This document shows, piece after piece, positions 18,214-27,690 of a stretch of DNA of 64,000 nucleotides; position 1 is the stretch's first letter; every line of letters starts with the position of its first letter. The stretch spans positions 1,688,921 through 1,752,920 of the forward strand of contig CAWHJN010000005.1 in the NCBI GenBank assembly GCA_963829705.1, in the 5' to 3' direction. The position numbers and the translations under genes are program-made. The notes below the pieces were generated by a model. That model did no database searches and had not been told where the DNA came from. It worked only from the letters and a program-made list of their open reading frames with translations. Source of the DNA: CAWHJN01 sp963829705. GTDB taxonomy: Bacteria > Bacteroidota > Rhodothermia > Rhodothermales > BA12.

Positions 18214-18392
18214 CGGGAAGGCGCCGCGCGGTGTACCTCGTCCACCCGCACGAGCAGGTGCGACAGCGTCGGCGCGTCGTGGCGGGGCAGGGGGTCCTGG
18301 TCGGAGGCGCGCGGCCCGAGCGCACGCGCGGGCGTGGCGAGGGCGCGAAGGGCCGAGGGCAGCAGGTCGCGCAGGAGCGTGGGCTGAGGCAT
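18195..18392 (-). CDS. Possible small hypothetical protein
   Basis: A 65-codon frame from an ATG at 18392 begins MPQPTLLRDLLPSALRALAT. It is antisense to the last 19 bases of the racemase gene and otherwise fills a gap of 330 bases. The start is amphipathic, but no family is recognised and composition alone could give such a frame. It is listed because nothing else explains the gap. Confidence 0.25.
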   Translation of the reverse strand: MPQPTLLRDLLPSALRALATPARALGPRASDQDPLPRHDAPTLSHLLVRVDEVHRAAPSRQGSSS

Positions 18393-18543
18393 GGTCAGGC
18401 CGGGTTGAGCGGTGCGATGAAGATGCCGTGCCGCTGCTGACACCTGTGTGTCACCCCGATCTTTACGATGAATCTGCGCGAGGCGGGTATGCAATGCAGT
18501 AGCAGGTTCGTTAACTTTCCCCGCTGTCACCCTCCCGCCGCCC

Positions 18544-18963
18544 GTGCGCCATCCCGTTTTGCAACGCATCGTGAGCCTCTGCCTCCTCGTGGGGACAGCG
18601 GCGTCACTGCTGCCGTTCGGGCACGAGGCGCTGGCGCAGGAGCAATGGAATCTGTGGGCGACCGTCCTGCACCGCTTCGCAGGCACGAGCCTGACGGCCG
18701 ACCCGGCAGACGGCGCACTCGGCGCAGCCGCGAAGGCGGCGGAAAACGCGAGCGGCTTCGCCCGACGCGACGATCCGCGCCCGGCGTTCGTCCCGGCCAC
18801 GATGCCTGCCACCCCGAGCGCGTCCGCAATGCCGCTCGTCGCGGTGGTGGCAGAGAGCCGCTACGTGCCCACCTCGCGCGCCTTGCCTGGCACGATGCCT
18901 TCGCGCGTCCCCTCGCCCGGCCACGCCGCCCTCGGCATGGCCATCGCGCCGCGCGCGCCCTGA
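18544..18963 (+). CDS. Hypothetical exported protein
   Basis: From GTG 18544 the frame codes for 139 residues with a signal-peptide-like start (VLQRIVSLCLLVGTAASLLP, then FGHEALAQ). The mature part is rich in Ala, Pro and Met and has low complexity. No family is recognised and the C-terminal half could be disordered. It lies 120 bases upstream of secD in the same direction, with no terminator visible between, so it might be co-transcribed. Confidence 0.45.
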   Translation: MRHPVLQRIVSLCLLVGTAASLLPFGHEALAQEQWNLWATVLHRFAGTSLTADPADGALGAAAKAAENASGFARRDDPRPAFVPATMPATPSASAMPLVAVVAESRYVPTSRALPGTMPSRVPSPGHAALGMAIAPRAP

Positions 18964-19083
18964 CGCAGTGGGCGGCCCGGTGCGCGCCGCCCTCCGGTTG
19001 TATCCCCCTTCTCTTTCGAGACCCCGGCAACGTTGCTGACGGGTGCCTCGTGACCACGGTATTTCTTTATCTATCCCAACGCC

Positions 19084-20961
19084 ATGCGAAACAACGGCTT
19101 ACGCATCGCTCTGGTGCTCTTCTTCCTCGTCCTCACGGGCTGGCGGTTGATCCCCTCGGTGCGCTACTACTTCGAAACCCGCAAGCTCAACGCCATGACC
19201 GAGGAGGCTCGGCTGGCCTACGAGCAGGAGAACTACGACAGGATCCAAGCGCTGCGCGACGGCGCGCTCAACCTCGGCCTCGACCTGCAGGGCGGTATGC
19301 ACGTGACGATGGAGGTGCAGGTGGCCGAACTGCTCCGCGCCCTCGCCACCGAAACCGACGACGCCTTCGAAGCGGCGGTCGCCGAGGCGCAGGCCGCCAC
19401 GGTCAACTCCGACGAGTCGTTCGTCGATCTGTTCGCCAGCGCCTTCGAAGCGGCAGATCCCAACGCCCGCCTGTCGCGCTACTTCCGCAGCGAAGTGTCA
19501 GGCATCTCGCGCCGCTCGTCGAATGCCGAGGTGCAGGCGTATTTGCAGCTGGAGGCCGACGAGGCCGTCGACCGCGCCATCGAGATCGTGCGGCAGCGCG
19601 TGGACCGCTTCGGCGTGACGGAGCCCTCTATCGTCAAGCAGGGCACGCGGCGCGTCGTCGTCGAGCTTCCCGGCGTAGACGAGGCCGAGCGCGTGCGTCG
19701 GCTCCTGCGCGGCACGGCGCGGCTGGAGTTCCACCTCATGGCCGACCCCCAGGCGCTCCAGCGCTCGGTGGGCGAGATCATCGCCTACTACGACCGCAAC
19801 ACCGACGCGACGCTCGACGCGGACACCACGACGGATACGACCGTCGCCGATGCCGCTGTGGGCGACACGTCGCTCTCCATCAGCGACCTCACGACGACCG
19901 GCGAGGAGGAAATCCAGAACCCGATTCTTCGCTACCTCGAGGTGTTCCCGCAGGCGTCGGTGGAGTTCGGCGTCGTGGCCCTGCGCGACACCGCCGCGCT
20001 CAACCGCGCGCTCTTCAGGCCCGAAGTGCTGGCGCTGCTGCCGTCGGGCGTCGAGTTGATGTACGAGGCCCGGCCGCTCGATGGTGACGCCGGCCGCATC
20101 CGGCTGCTCGGTGTGCGCTCGCAGGAAGAACTCACGGGCGAGGTCATCACCGACGCCTCGGTGGACTTCGACGAGACCAACCAGCCGCAGGTGACCATGA
20201 CGATGAACGGCGAGGGCGCGCGCACGTGGGCCCGCCTGACGGGTGCCAACATCGGCAAGCAGATCGCCATCACGCTCGACGGCGTCGTGTACTCGTTCCC
20301 GAACGTGCTGGGCCGCATCGCGGGTGGGCGTTCGTCCATCACGGGCCTCGGCTCGCGCAACGAGGCCAGCGACATCGTGACGATCCTCAAGTCGGGCGCG
20401 CTGCCCGCGCCGGTGAGCATCATCGAGGAGCGCACCGTCGGGCCGAGCCTCGGGGCCGAGTCCATCCAAGCGGGCCTGATGTCGCTGCTGATCGGCTTCA
20501 CGCTCGTGGTGATCTTCATGGTGTTGTACTACCGCACGGCGGGCGTGCTGGCCGACATCGCGCTGCTCATCAACGTCATCTTTATCCTCGGCGTGCTGGC
20601 GTGGTTCAACGCCACGCTAACGCTGCCGGGCATGGCAGGCATCGTGCTCACCATCGGCATGGCCGTCGATGCCAACGTGCTCATCTTCGAGCGCATCCGG
20701 GAGGAGATGAAGGCGGGCCGCACGCTGCGCGCCGCTATCGACGCGGGCTACTCGAAGGCCTTCAGCGCCATCTTCGACGCCAACGTGACGACGTTCTTCA
20801 CCGGCCTGATCCTGTACTCGTTCGGCGTCGGCCCCATCAAGGGCTTTGCCGTGACGCTCATGGCCGGCATCGCCGCGTCGCTCTTCAGCGCCATCGTCAT
20901 CACGCGCATCCTGTTCGACTGGATCGTCGAGGATCGCAAGAAGCTGATCTCGCTGGGATAG
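19084..20961 (+). CDS. secD: Protein translocase subunit SecD
   Basis: The protein has 625 residues: a first membrane helix (LRIALVLFFLVLTGW), the conserved LGLDLQGGMH at about residue 64, a large periplasmic P1 domain with an acidic Asp/Thr-rich insertion near 240-265, and five helices from about 460. The last block includes GMAVDANVLIFERIREE. SecD with SecF uses the proton gradient to help pull preproteins through SecYEG. secF follows 123 bases downstream, as usual. The start ATG is unambiguous. Confidence 0.95.
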   Translation: MRNNGLRIALVLFFLVLTGWRLIPSVRYYFETRKLNAMTEEARLAYEQENYDRIQALRDGALNLGLDLQGGMHVTMEVQVAELLRALATETDDAFEAAVAEAQAATVNSDESFVDLFASAFEAADPNARLSRYFRSEVSGISRRSSNAEVQAYLQLEADEAVDRAIEIVRQRVDRFGVTEPSIVKQGTRRVVVELPGVDEAERVRRLLRGTARLEFHLMADPQALQRSVGEIIAYYDRNTDATLDADTTTDTTVADAAVGDTSLSISDLTTTGEEEIQNPILRYLEVFPQASVEFGVVALRDTAALNRALFRPEVLALLPSGVELMYEARPLDGDAGRIRLLGVRSQEELTGEVITDASVDFDETNQPQVTMTMNGEGARTWARLTGANIGKQIAITLDGVVYSFPNVLGRIAGGRSSITGLGSRNEASDIVTILKSGALPAPVSIIEERTVGPSLGAESIQAGLMSLLIGFTLVVIFMVLYYRTAGVLADIALLINVIFILGVLAWFNATLTLPGMAGIVLTIGMAVDANVLIFERIREEMKAGRTLRAAIDAGYSKAFSAIFDANVTTFFTGLILYSFGVGPIKGFAVTLMAGIAASLFSAIVITRILFDWIVEDRKKLISLG

Positions 20962-20970
20962 TCGTCGGCC

Positions 20971-21003
20971 ATTCGTCATTGGTTGAAAAAGCCAGTGACG
21001 AAT
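20971..21003 (+). promoter_or_regulatory. Hairpin between secD and secF
   Basis: ATTCGTCATTGG (20971-20982) and CCAGTGACGAAT (20992-21003) pair over 12 bp with one G-U pair, around a 9-base loop. No T-run follows, so this is more likely an RNA-processing or attenuation structure than a full terminator. Confidence 0.45.
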
Positions 21004-21084
21004 GACAAAGCCATTGTGCTTTAAAACGCTCGATACCCCGACATATTTTCGTGGTCCCAAACGGCCACCCATTACCATACTCCC

Positions 21085-22011
21085 ATGCGTATATTCGAAA
21101 ACACGCACTTCGATTTCATCGGAAACCGTAAGATCGCGTACATCATCTCGACGGTCCTCATCGTGGTAGGGATGATCTTTCTCGTGACCCGAGGCATCGA
21201 GGTTGGCATCGACTTCCAGGGCGGCACGGAGTTCGTCGTGCAGACGGAGAGCCCGCTGCCCGTCACGCAGGTGCGCGAGGCGCTCGCGGCCACCTTCGGG
21301 CGCGAGCCCGAGGTCAAGCGCTTCGACCAGGACGTGCTCATCCGCCTCACCGAGGTCCAGAATGCCGAGGAGGCCGAGGCGCGCGTCCTCGAGACGCTTT
21401 CGACGAGCTTCGCCGGTTCGAATCCGCAGATCGTCAAGAGCGACGTCATCGCCCCGCGCTTTGCCAAAGACCTGATGGAAGGCGCGATCTACGCCATCCT
21501 CGGCTCGCTGCTCGTCATCTTCGTCTACATCCTCATCCGGTTCGAGTGGCGCTTCGGCGCGGGGGCCGTCGTTGCCCTCTTCCACGACGTGCTCATCACG
21601 CTGGGCCTCTTTGCCATGCTGCACCACATCCTGCCGTTCTCGCTCCAGATCGACCAGGCCATCATCGCGGCGTTCCTGACCATCGTGGGCTATTCGATCA
21701 ACGACACCGTCGTCGTCTTCGACCGCATCCGCGAGGAGATGGTGCCGCGCAAGGGCGAAGACTTCGCCACCGTAGTCAACGACGCCATCAACCAGACGCT
21801 CTCGCGCACGCTCATCACGTCCGGGACGACCTTGCTCGTGGTGTTCGTGCTCTTTATTTTGGGCGGCGACGTGCTCAAAGGCTTCGCGTTCGCGCTGCTC
21901 GTGGGCATCGGCGTAGGCACGTACTCGTCGATCTTCGTAGCTTCCCCCATCGTGGTCGAACTGCGCCAGCGGATGAAACCCGCCGCAAAGCCGGTCGTGG
22001 CCAAACGTTAA
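21085..22011 (+). CDS. secF: Protein translocase subunit SecF
   Basis: The protein has 308 residues: a first helix (KIAYIISTVLIVVGMIFLV), GIDFQGGTEFVV in the periplasmic domain, and five C-terminal helices with VGYSINDTVVVFDRIREE. This is the SecF partner of the SecD encoded just upstream. A -10-like TATTTTCG lies about 45 bases before the start, close to the TAnnTTTG pattern, so secF may have its own weak promoter. Confidence 0.95.
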   Translation: MRIFENTHFDFIGNRKIAYIISTVLIVVGMIFLVTRGIEVGIDFQGGTEFVVQTESPLPVTQVREALAATFGREPEVKRFDQDVLIRLTEVQNAEEAEARVLETLSTSFAGSNPQIVKSDVIAPRFAKDLMEGAIYAILGSLLVIFVYILIRFEWRFGAGAVVALFHDVLITLGLFAMLHHILPFSLQIDQAIIAAFLTIVGYSINDTVVVFDRIREEMVPRKGEDFATVVNDAINQTLSRTLITSGTTLLVVFVLFILGGDVLKGFAFALLVGIGVGTYSSIFVASPIVVELRQRMKPAAKPVVAKR

Positions 22012-22029
22012 CCCAACCTCACCCCTGTC

Positions 22030-22383
22030 ATGAACTATTCCGTCGACGAGCGCTACGGCGCGGTTGTCATCACGCTCAAGGGCAACGTCATGGGCGGCCC
22101 CGACGGCTCCGAACTCCGCGATGAGTTGCAGCGCCTCAAAGACGAGGGCAAGAAGAACGTCGTCGTGGATCTGTCGAAGGCCAAGTTCATGAACTCCAGC
22201 GGTCTGGGGATGCTGATCTCCGGCCTCACGACGATGCGGAACGCCGGCGGCGACCTCCGCCTCGCCCACGTCGCCGACCGGATCCAGAGCCTGCTTGTCA
22301 TCACGAAGCTCATCACCGTCTTCAAACACTTCGACACGACCGAAGAGGCCGTGCAGTCGTTCGAAACCGACCCGGTGGGCTGA
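22030..22383 (+). CDS. STAS-domain anti-sigma-factor antagonist
   Basis: The protein has 117 residues in a single STAS domain: VVITLKGNVMGGPDG, VVVDLSKAKFMNSSGLGML with the serine of the SpoIIAA-type phosphorylation site (NSSGLG), and a C-terminal TEEAVQSF helix. Such proteins bind an RsbW/SpoIIAB-like kinase and are switched by phosphorylation of that serine. No kinase gene is next to it here. It begins 18 bases after secF and ends at a strong terminator, so it closes the secD-secF operon. Confidence 0.88.
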   Translation: MNYSVDERYGAVVITLKGNVMGGPDGSELRDELQRLKDEGKKNVVVDLSKAKFMNSSGLGMLISGLTTMRNAGGDLRLAHVADRIQSLLVITKLITVFKHFDTTEEAVQSFETDPVG

Positions 22384-22406
22384 CGCGGCTGATCGTTCTA
22401 CACCGA

Positions 22407-22438
22407 GGCGGCGGGTCGTAGGGGCCTGCCGCCTTCTT
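22407..22438 (+). terminator. Rho-independent terminator after the STAS gene
   Basis: GGCGGCGGG (22407-22415) pairs with CCTGCCGCC (22425-22433) with one G-U pair and is followed by TTCTTT. Confidence 0.75.
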
Positions 22439-22570
22439 TGTGTGGTTGGTTTCGCTCCCATGGCGGGGCAGGCTGCGTTGCTCGCTGGTTGTGAGGGTTG
22501 GTTTGCTACCTGATTCGATGACCAACCCAACCAACGAACCAACCCAACAAACTCAATAACCCTCTTTCCC

Positions 22571-23851
22571 ATGCCCGTCAGTGTCATCATCGGAAGCCAG
22601 TGGGGCGACGAAGGCAAAGGCAAACTCGTCGATCTGTTCAGCCAGGACGTCGACGTGGTCGCCCGTTACCAGGGCGGTGCCAATGCCGGCCACACCATCT
22701 GCTGGGGCGACGAGACGTTCGTGCTCCACCTCGTGCCGAGCGGCATCTTCCACAAGCACGTCACCTGCGTGATCGGCAACGGCGTCGTCATCGACCCCGT
22801 CGCCATCATGGAGGAGATCCGCATGATCAAGGAGTTGGGCTACGAGGTCGATGGGCGCTTGCTCATCTCGCACAACGCGCACCTCATCATGCCGTACCAC
22901 AAAAAGGTGGAGCAGGCCCGAGAGGCCGCGCGCGAGGGGGGAGCCATCGGCACGACGGGGCGCGGCATCGGCCCGGCGTACGTCGACAAATTCGCCCGGA
23001 CGGGCATCCGCGTCGTCGACTTGCTCGACCGCGACGTGCTGCGGAAAAAGCTGACGACGGCCATCGAGGAGAAGAACGCCGTCCTGAAGAGCATCTACGG
23101 AGCCGAGACGCTCGACGTAGACGCCATCGTGGAGGAGTACGTCGAGTTCGACCGCCTCATCGACCCGTACGTCACCGACACCGTCCACTACCTCAATGGC
23201 GCGCTCGCAGAGGGCAAGCGCGTGCTCGCCGAAGGCGCGCAGGGATCGCTGCTCGACGTGGACTTCGGCACGTACCCGTTCGTCACCTCGTCGCACCCGA
23301 CCGTTGGGGGCTGCTGCACCGGCCTCGGCATCCCGCCGACGAAGATCGACACCGTCATCGGCATCGTGAAGGCGTACTGCACGCGCGTGGGCAACGGGCC
23401 TTTCGTGACCGAGCTGGACGACGAAACCGGCAAACACCTGCGCGAAGTGGGCCACGAGTTCGGCGCGACGACGGGACGCCCGCGCCGCTGCGGCTGGCTC
23501 GACCTCGTCGCCCTCCGCTACTCGTGCATGATCAACGGCTTCACCGAGCTGGCCATCACCAAGCTCGACGTGCTCTCCGGGCTCGACGAGATCAAGGTCT
23601 GCACCCGCTACCGCATCGGCGACAAAGAGACCGTACGTTTCCCTGTGGACGTGCCGACGCTCGAAAAGGCCACGCCCGTCTACGAAACGTTCCCAGGCTG
23701 GCACGACGACCTCACCGGCGCGTCGCACGTCAACGACTTGCCGGATGCGGCGCGTACCTACCTGCGCTTCGTGCAACAGCAGGTAGACGTGCCGATTTCG
23801 AGCATCTCCACCGGCCCCAAACGCAGCCAGACGATCCTGCTGGACGTGTAG
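22571..23851 (+). CDS. purA: Adenylosuccinate synthase
   Basis: The protein has 426 residues and opens SVIIGSQWGDEGKGKLVDLF, the GTP/IMP-binding signature. Further marks are GAIGTTGRGIGPAY, GAQGSLLDVDFGTYPFVTSS and the late RFVQQQVDVPI. It joins IMP and aspartate, using GTP, in the first step from IMP to AMP. Length is normal and no catalytic residue is missing. The 5' leader (about 22505-22560) is rich in repeated CCAAC words with GGTTGG words upstream and could form hairpins. A terminator closes the upstream unit, so purA has its own promoter. Confidence 0.96.
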   Translation: MPVSVIIGSQWGDEGKGKLVDLFSQDVDVVARYQGGANAGHTICWGDETFVLHLVPSGIFHKHVTCVIGNGVVIDPVAIMEEIRMIKELGYEVDGRLLISHNAHLIMPYHKKVEQAREAAREGGAIGTTGRGIGPAYVDKFARTGIRVVDLLDRDVLRKKLTTAIEEKNAVLKSIYGAETLDVDAIVEEYVEFDRLIDPYVTDTVHYLNGALAEGKRVLAEGAQGSLLDVDFGTYPFVTSSHPTVGGCCTGLGIPPTKIDTVIGIVKAYCTRVGNGPFVTELDDETGKHLREVGHEFGATTGRPRRCGWLDLVALRYSCMINGFTELAITKLDVLSGLDEIKVCTRYRIGDKETVRFPVDVPTLEKATPVYETFPGWHDDLTGASHVNDLPDAARTYLRFVQQQVDVPISSISTGPKRSQTILLDV

Positions 23852-23951
23852 CAGCGCGGGGGCTTCGGATGCGCAAGCCGTACCCGAGAAGCGCACGTTT
23901 GCCTCGCCCCTGGGGCTGCGCTATCATGGCGTATCGCTACCGAGGAAGGCC

Positions 23952-25496
23952 ATGCCAGCGTTCGCGCAGGTGACGAGGAATACGCCCACACCCGAATCGT
24001 CCGGTGTGGAGCGCCACGAGCGGGCTCGCGCGCACGCAGAGGTGGGCCAGGGGCCTACGGCGGAGGTGTCCGCGCAGCTTGGTGCACACCGGCCCCACGA
24101 CTTCAGCCGGATTCCCGTACATGCGTCGGCTTCGCAGGCATCCGAGGTTGCGGAGCTGTCGGCGCGCATCGTGGCGTCCGCTGGAAATCGCATGGTGCGC
24201 CTGCCGTTGCGCGGAATGGCGCACCCCGGAGCCGTCGAGATGTCTCGGCCCGGCGTTCGGTTTCGGTTGCCCGAGTTCAATCGCGTCAAGGCGGCGATGA
24301 CCGACAAGGATCTGAAGATTCCGGAGTCGGTCATCAAGGAGCGCGTGGCCCAACTGCTGGGGCGCATGAAGATCGAGAAGCGCCTCAAGACGAAAGACCC
24401 GATCGCCGAGATCATGAAGCGGATCTTCCCGGCACCGGGCAAGATCGACGAAGCGGAGTTCAACAAAGTCATTGATCCGAAAGACCGGACGATGATCTAC
24501 AAATCCGTCACCGATGCCGACCGTACGGTCAAGAAAGCCGACAAGGCCGGGCTGAAAACGGCGATGGCAGACGCGGCGAAGCTCATCAGGAAAGTGGAAA
24601 GCGATGCCGCCGGGCTCAAGGCGGTCTTCGGTACCGAGGATGCCCGCGCCAAGGCGAACTACGTCAAAGCACGCACGGCGCTTGGCACGGTGTCGAAGCA
24701 CATGGATGCGAGCGTCTCGACCGATTACAACCTCGACGACCCCGAAGTGGGACTCGGGGGCTGGGCCGATTTTGGCGCGCAGCACATGCACCTGCTGGTC
24801 GAGGTCGTCAAGGTCGCCGACCCCAACGAGACGATCGTGACGCTCATCCATGAAGCGAGCCATCTGGCCGATCCTGCCGTGGATGACCATGGCTACTACG
24901 CCACGCCGGGCTTCGAGGCGATGACCGATGTGCAGAAGGCCGAGAATGCGGCGCACTACGAAGAACTGCCACGCCGGGAGCTGGGCACGACCTCGTTCCC
25001 CGGTGCCACGTTCAAGCCGGGTGTGAAGAAAGGCGGCAAGAAGATGACGCGCGAAGACGACGTCCGGCGGGAAGCCAGCGAATACCTGCGCAAGGCGTGG
25101 GACGCCGCCGTGGACACGCACACGTTCATCCGCGACGTGCGCAAGCAGTACGAGGCGGGCAGCAAGAAGCGCTTCAAGGACAACGAGGCGCTCATCATGG
25201 AGATTTCCAGGCTCATGGACCTGACGATCCACGAGCAGGCGGCGGGCGAGGAGATCGTCACCACGCTCGACGTCACGATCACCGAGAGCATCGCCCGCGG
25301 AACCAGCATTGTAAAGGGCCAGCTTTCGAAGGTGCCGTTCCCCTCGAAGAAGAAAGCGGCGAAGATGAAGGACGACGAAATCCGCGACGAACTCGTGGCG
25401 GCGGCGGTGGCGCGCTACGGGCACCTGCTGAAAGACGCAAAGCGAGACAAGAAGCTGCTCGACTGGTTCGTCGCCCATTACCGCAGCCTGCCGTAA
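23952..25496 (+). CDS. Putative zinc metallopeptidase with DUF4157-like N-terminal segment
   Basis: The protein has 514 residues and no signal peptide. Near residue 50 it carries HDFSRIPVHA, which resembles the 'FSRIRVH' element seen at the N-terminus of DUF4157 proteins linked to extracellular contractile injection systems. The middle is charged and helical. A zincin motif HEASH (residues 300-304) follows and is then followed by LADPAVDDHGYY, where a third ligand could lie. The rest is lysine-rich and helical. It may be a toxin-like or cargo peptidase, but no injection-system genes are in the window. The following LRR gene is 12 bases away and probably co-transcribed. Confidence 0.55.
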   Translation: MPAFAQVTRNTPTPESSGVERHERARAHAEVGQGPTAEVSAQLGAHRPHDFSRIPVHASASQASEVAELSARIVASAGNRMVRLPLRGMAHPGAVEMSRPGVRFRLPEFNRVKAAMTDKDLKIPESVIKERVAQLLGRMKIEKRLKTKDPIAEIMKRIFPAPGKIDEAEFNKVIDPKDRTMIYKSVTDADRTVKKADKAGLKTAMADAAKLIRKVESDAAGLKAVFGTEDARAKANYVKARTALGTVSKHMDASVSTDYNLDDPEVGLGGWADFGAQHMHLLVEVVKVADPNETIVTLIHEASHLADPAVDDHGYYATPGFEAMTDVQKAENAAHYEELPRRELGTTSFPGATFKPGVKKGGKKMTREDDVRREASEYLRKAWDAAVDTHTFIRDVRKQYEAGSKKRFKDNEALIMEISRLMDLTIHEQAAGEEIVTTLDVTITESIARGTSIVKGQLSKVPFPSKKKAAKMKDDEIRDELVAAAVARYGHLLKDAKRDKKLLDWFVAHYRSLP

Positions 25497-25508
25497 CGAG
25501 GAGGGTCT

Positions 25509-26497
25509 ATGGCACGGGGATCCGACGAAGCGGTTCTGGTCGGCGGGCAACGCTTTCCGCTCGACACCGAGGTGGTGGAGCTGGTAAATGCGATGCTCCC
25601 GATCTGGATCCGCTCGCCCGCCTGGCGCGCCTGCGCGTGCTGCGGCTGACGTGGACGAATCCGCACCGCCGGCCTGCGCGCCTCCCGGTAGACCTGGACC
25701 CCCTCGCCGAGCTCGAACACCTCGAAGTGGTGGTGCTTCCGGGCCTGAACGTCCACGACCTGACGCCGCTGGGTGGACTGCACGCACTGCGCGAGGTGGA
25801 CCTCAGCCGCACACAGATCGACGACCTCGCGCCGTTGCGTGGACTCGAGCATGTGCGAACGCTACGCCTGCGCTCCACCCCGGTGGCGAGCCTCGAACCG
25901 CTGCGCGGCCTGTCGTCGCTGAACCTCCTCGACGTGGCGCATACACAGGTGCGCGATCTGGCTCCGCTGGAAGGGCTCACGACGCTGACCGAACTCTACC
26001 TCGCGGGCCTACCCGTCGCGGATTTCGCTCCGCTTCGTCACCTGAAGCAGCTCGAAACCCTGACCTGCGACCGCACGCACCTCGCGTCCCTGCACGTGCT
26101 GGCGGGGCTCGACTGGTTTCGCACCGCCACGCGCCTCGACTTCAACGGCACACGGCTCGCGGATCTGGGCGGAATCGACGCCGCAGCGGCGGCCGAAGAA
26201 CTGTTCCTGTTCAACACGCCCGTCACCGATCTGACCCCGCTCGCCGCGCTCCCGGCGCTACGCGAACTCCGGCTCGACAACACGCCGATCACCGAACTCG
26301 GGCCGCTGGCACGCCTGCCCCGGTTGGAGACGTTGAGCCTCGCCGGCACCTCCGTACGCGACCTCCACGCGCTCCACGGGCTCACGAGCCTGCACTACCT
26401 CGACCTCGAAGACACCCGGGTAGATCCAGAGCAGGTGGCATCCTTGCGGTCGGCACTCCCGAATGTCGAGGTGGTGGGCGCCGAGGACGAGTCGTAG
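25509..26497 (+). CDS. Leucine-rich-repeat protein, frameshifted near its 5' end
   Basis: From ATG 25509 (after GGAGG-like GAGGAGGG) the first 29 codons (MARGSDEAVLVGGQRFPLDT and on) are followed near 25595 by a shift of frame. About eleven repeats of 22-23 residues of the type LxPLxxLxxLxxLxLxxTxV then run to the stop at 26497. This is the SDS22/internalin-type LRR, a protein-binding solenoid. The repeats include LTPLAALPALRELRLDNTPI. There is no signal peptide. It follows the zincin gene by 12 bases, and the pair may work together, for instance as binding partner and peptidase; that is an inference. Confidence 0.65.
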
Positions 26498-26546
26498 CGC
26501 ACTGCGCCGGTCTGCAACACCGGGTGCATTTTCCGGTACCGGCAGC

Positions 26547-26948
26547 ATGAACACGCGCGTTTTCACTCTCTTTCGCTATGCGTGGGCCGCCCCCAACACG
26601 TTCGTAGGGCTGGCGCTCGCCGCGTACACGCGCCTGTCCGGCGGTGACGTGCAGGTGGTGGATGGGGTGGTGGAGGCGTGCGGAGGCGGTGGGGCGCGGC
26701 TGCTCGAAAAAGCTGTGCCGTTGCCCGGTGGGGCCGAGGCGATGACCATCGGCCACGTGGTGCTGGCGCGGAGCCGACACGCGGCCACGCGCACCCGGCG
26801 GCACGAGCGCGTCCACGTGCGGCAGTACGAGACGTGGGGGCCTTTTTTCCTGCCTGCCTACTTCGGCGCGTCGGCGTACCTGCACCTGCGCGGGCGCGAC
26901 GCCTACCGCGACAATCCCTTCGAGAAGCAGGCCTATCGCGTGGGATGA
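26547..26948 (+). CDS. Hypothetical membrane-associated protein with HERVH motif
   Basis: The protein has 133 residues from ATG 26547. It has a hydrophobic stretch near the start (APNTFVGLALAAYTRL), a beta-rich middle, and RRHERVHVRQYETWGPFFLP near residue 85-104. HERVH (86-90) fits a zincin-type HExxH, and the following 'RQYExWGxFF' with a hydrophobic tail is reminiscent of small conserved proteins of unknown function. Its stop overlaps the next start by four bases (ATGA), so it is coupled to the Nif3-like gene. Catalytic activity is not shown. Confidence 0.55.
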   Translation: MNTRVFTLFRYAWAAPNTFVGLALAAYTRLSGGDVQVVDGVVEACGGGGARLLEKAVPLPGGAEAMTIGHVVLARSRHAATRTRRHERVHVRQYETWGPFFLPAYFGASAYLHLRGRDAYRDNPFEKQAYRVG

Positions 26949-27655
26949 CGACGGCCGCCGACCTCGCCGACGCGCTCCGCGAGGCGCTGCGGACAAGCAC
27001 GTTTCCTGCTGACGACCCCAACGGACTGTGGCGCGGCGACGGCACGCGGGCGGTGCGGAGACTGGGTATGGCGCTCGAACCGCCTCCCGACCTCGGCGCG
27101 CAGATCCGACACCATAGCCTCGACGCGGTGTGGCTGCATCGCCCGTGGCGCGCGGCAGACGGGCGCGCGGGCGACGTGCCGATTGTCGCGCACCACCTGA
27201 GCTTCGACGAAACGCTGACGCCGGGCTTCAGTCCCGTTATTGCACACACGTTTGGTCTACAAAGCGTCGTGCCCTTCGGGGAGAAAGAAGGCCGACCGCT
27301 GGGCATGATCGGCGACGTGGAAACGCGCCCGCTCGCCGCGTGGATCGATACCTTGCAGCGGGCTTTCGGCGGCTACGAGAACCTCGACGACGATGTTGCC
27401 GGCCCGGCCCTCGTGCGCCGCGTCGCGTTCGTGGGGGCGTTCTGGCCCGAACTGGTGCGCGCCGCTGCCGAGCGCGAAGTCGATCTCTACGTCACCGGGC
27501 AACTGCGAGCACCGGGGCGTGAGGCGTTGCGCGGAACGGGCATGACGGCACTCGGGCTGGGGCACGCGCGCTGCGAAACGTGGGGCATGCAGAAGCTGGC
27601 CGAGATCATCCGAGCCACGTATCCCGACGTGGAGATCGTCCTGTTGACGCCGTAG
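26945..27655 (+). CDS. Nif3-like dinuclear metal-centre protein
   Basis: The protein has 236 residues. The Nif3/DUF34 layout is seen in IVAHHLSFDE, the GYENLDDD segment, VAFVGAFWPELVRAAAEREVD followed by LYVTGQLR, and the closing GHARCETWGMQKLAEIIR. The last motif corresponds to the conserved 'GHxxxExxGxxxLA' of the family, with Cys before Glu. The biochemical role of DUF34 proteins is unsettled (proposed GTP cyclohydrolase-related or metal chaperone). It forms an operon with the HERVH protein. Confidence 0.65.
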   Translation: MTTAADLADALREALRTSTFPADDPNGLWRGDGTRAVRRLGMALEPPPDLGAQIRHHSLDAVWLHRPWRAADGRAGDVPIVAHHLSFDETLTPGFSPVIAHTFGLQSVVPFGEKEGRPLGMIGDVETRPLAAWIDTLQRAFGGYENLDDDVAGPALVRRVAFVGAFWPELVRAAAEREVDLYVTGQLRAPGREALRGTGMTALGLGHARCETWGMQKLAEIIRATYPDVEIVLLTP

Positions 27656-27679
27656 GGGCAGAATCAATTCTGCATCTAC
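27652..27679. repeat. REP-like extragenic palindrome
   Basis: GTAGGGGCAGAATCAATTCT then GCATCTAC, with arms GCAGAAT and ATTCTGC and outer GTAG/CTAC. It starts at the stop codon of the Nif3-like gene and sits between two convergent genes, so it may also act as their shared terminator. Confidence 0.5.
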
Positions 27680-27690
27680 AACCCCAAGCC

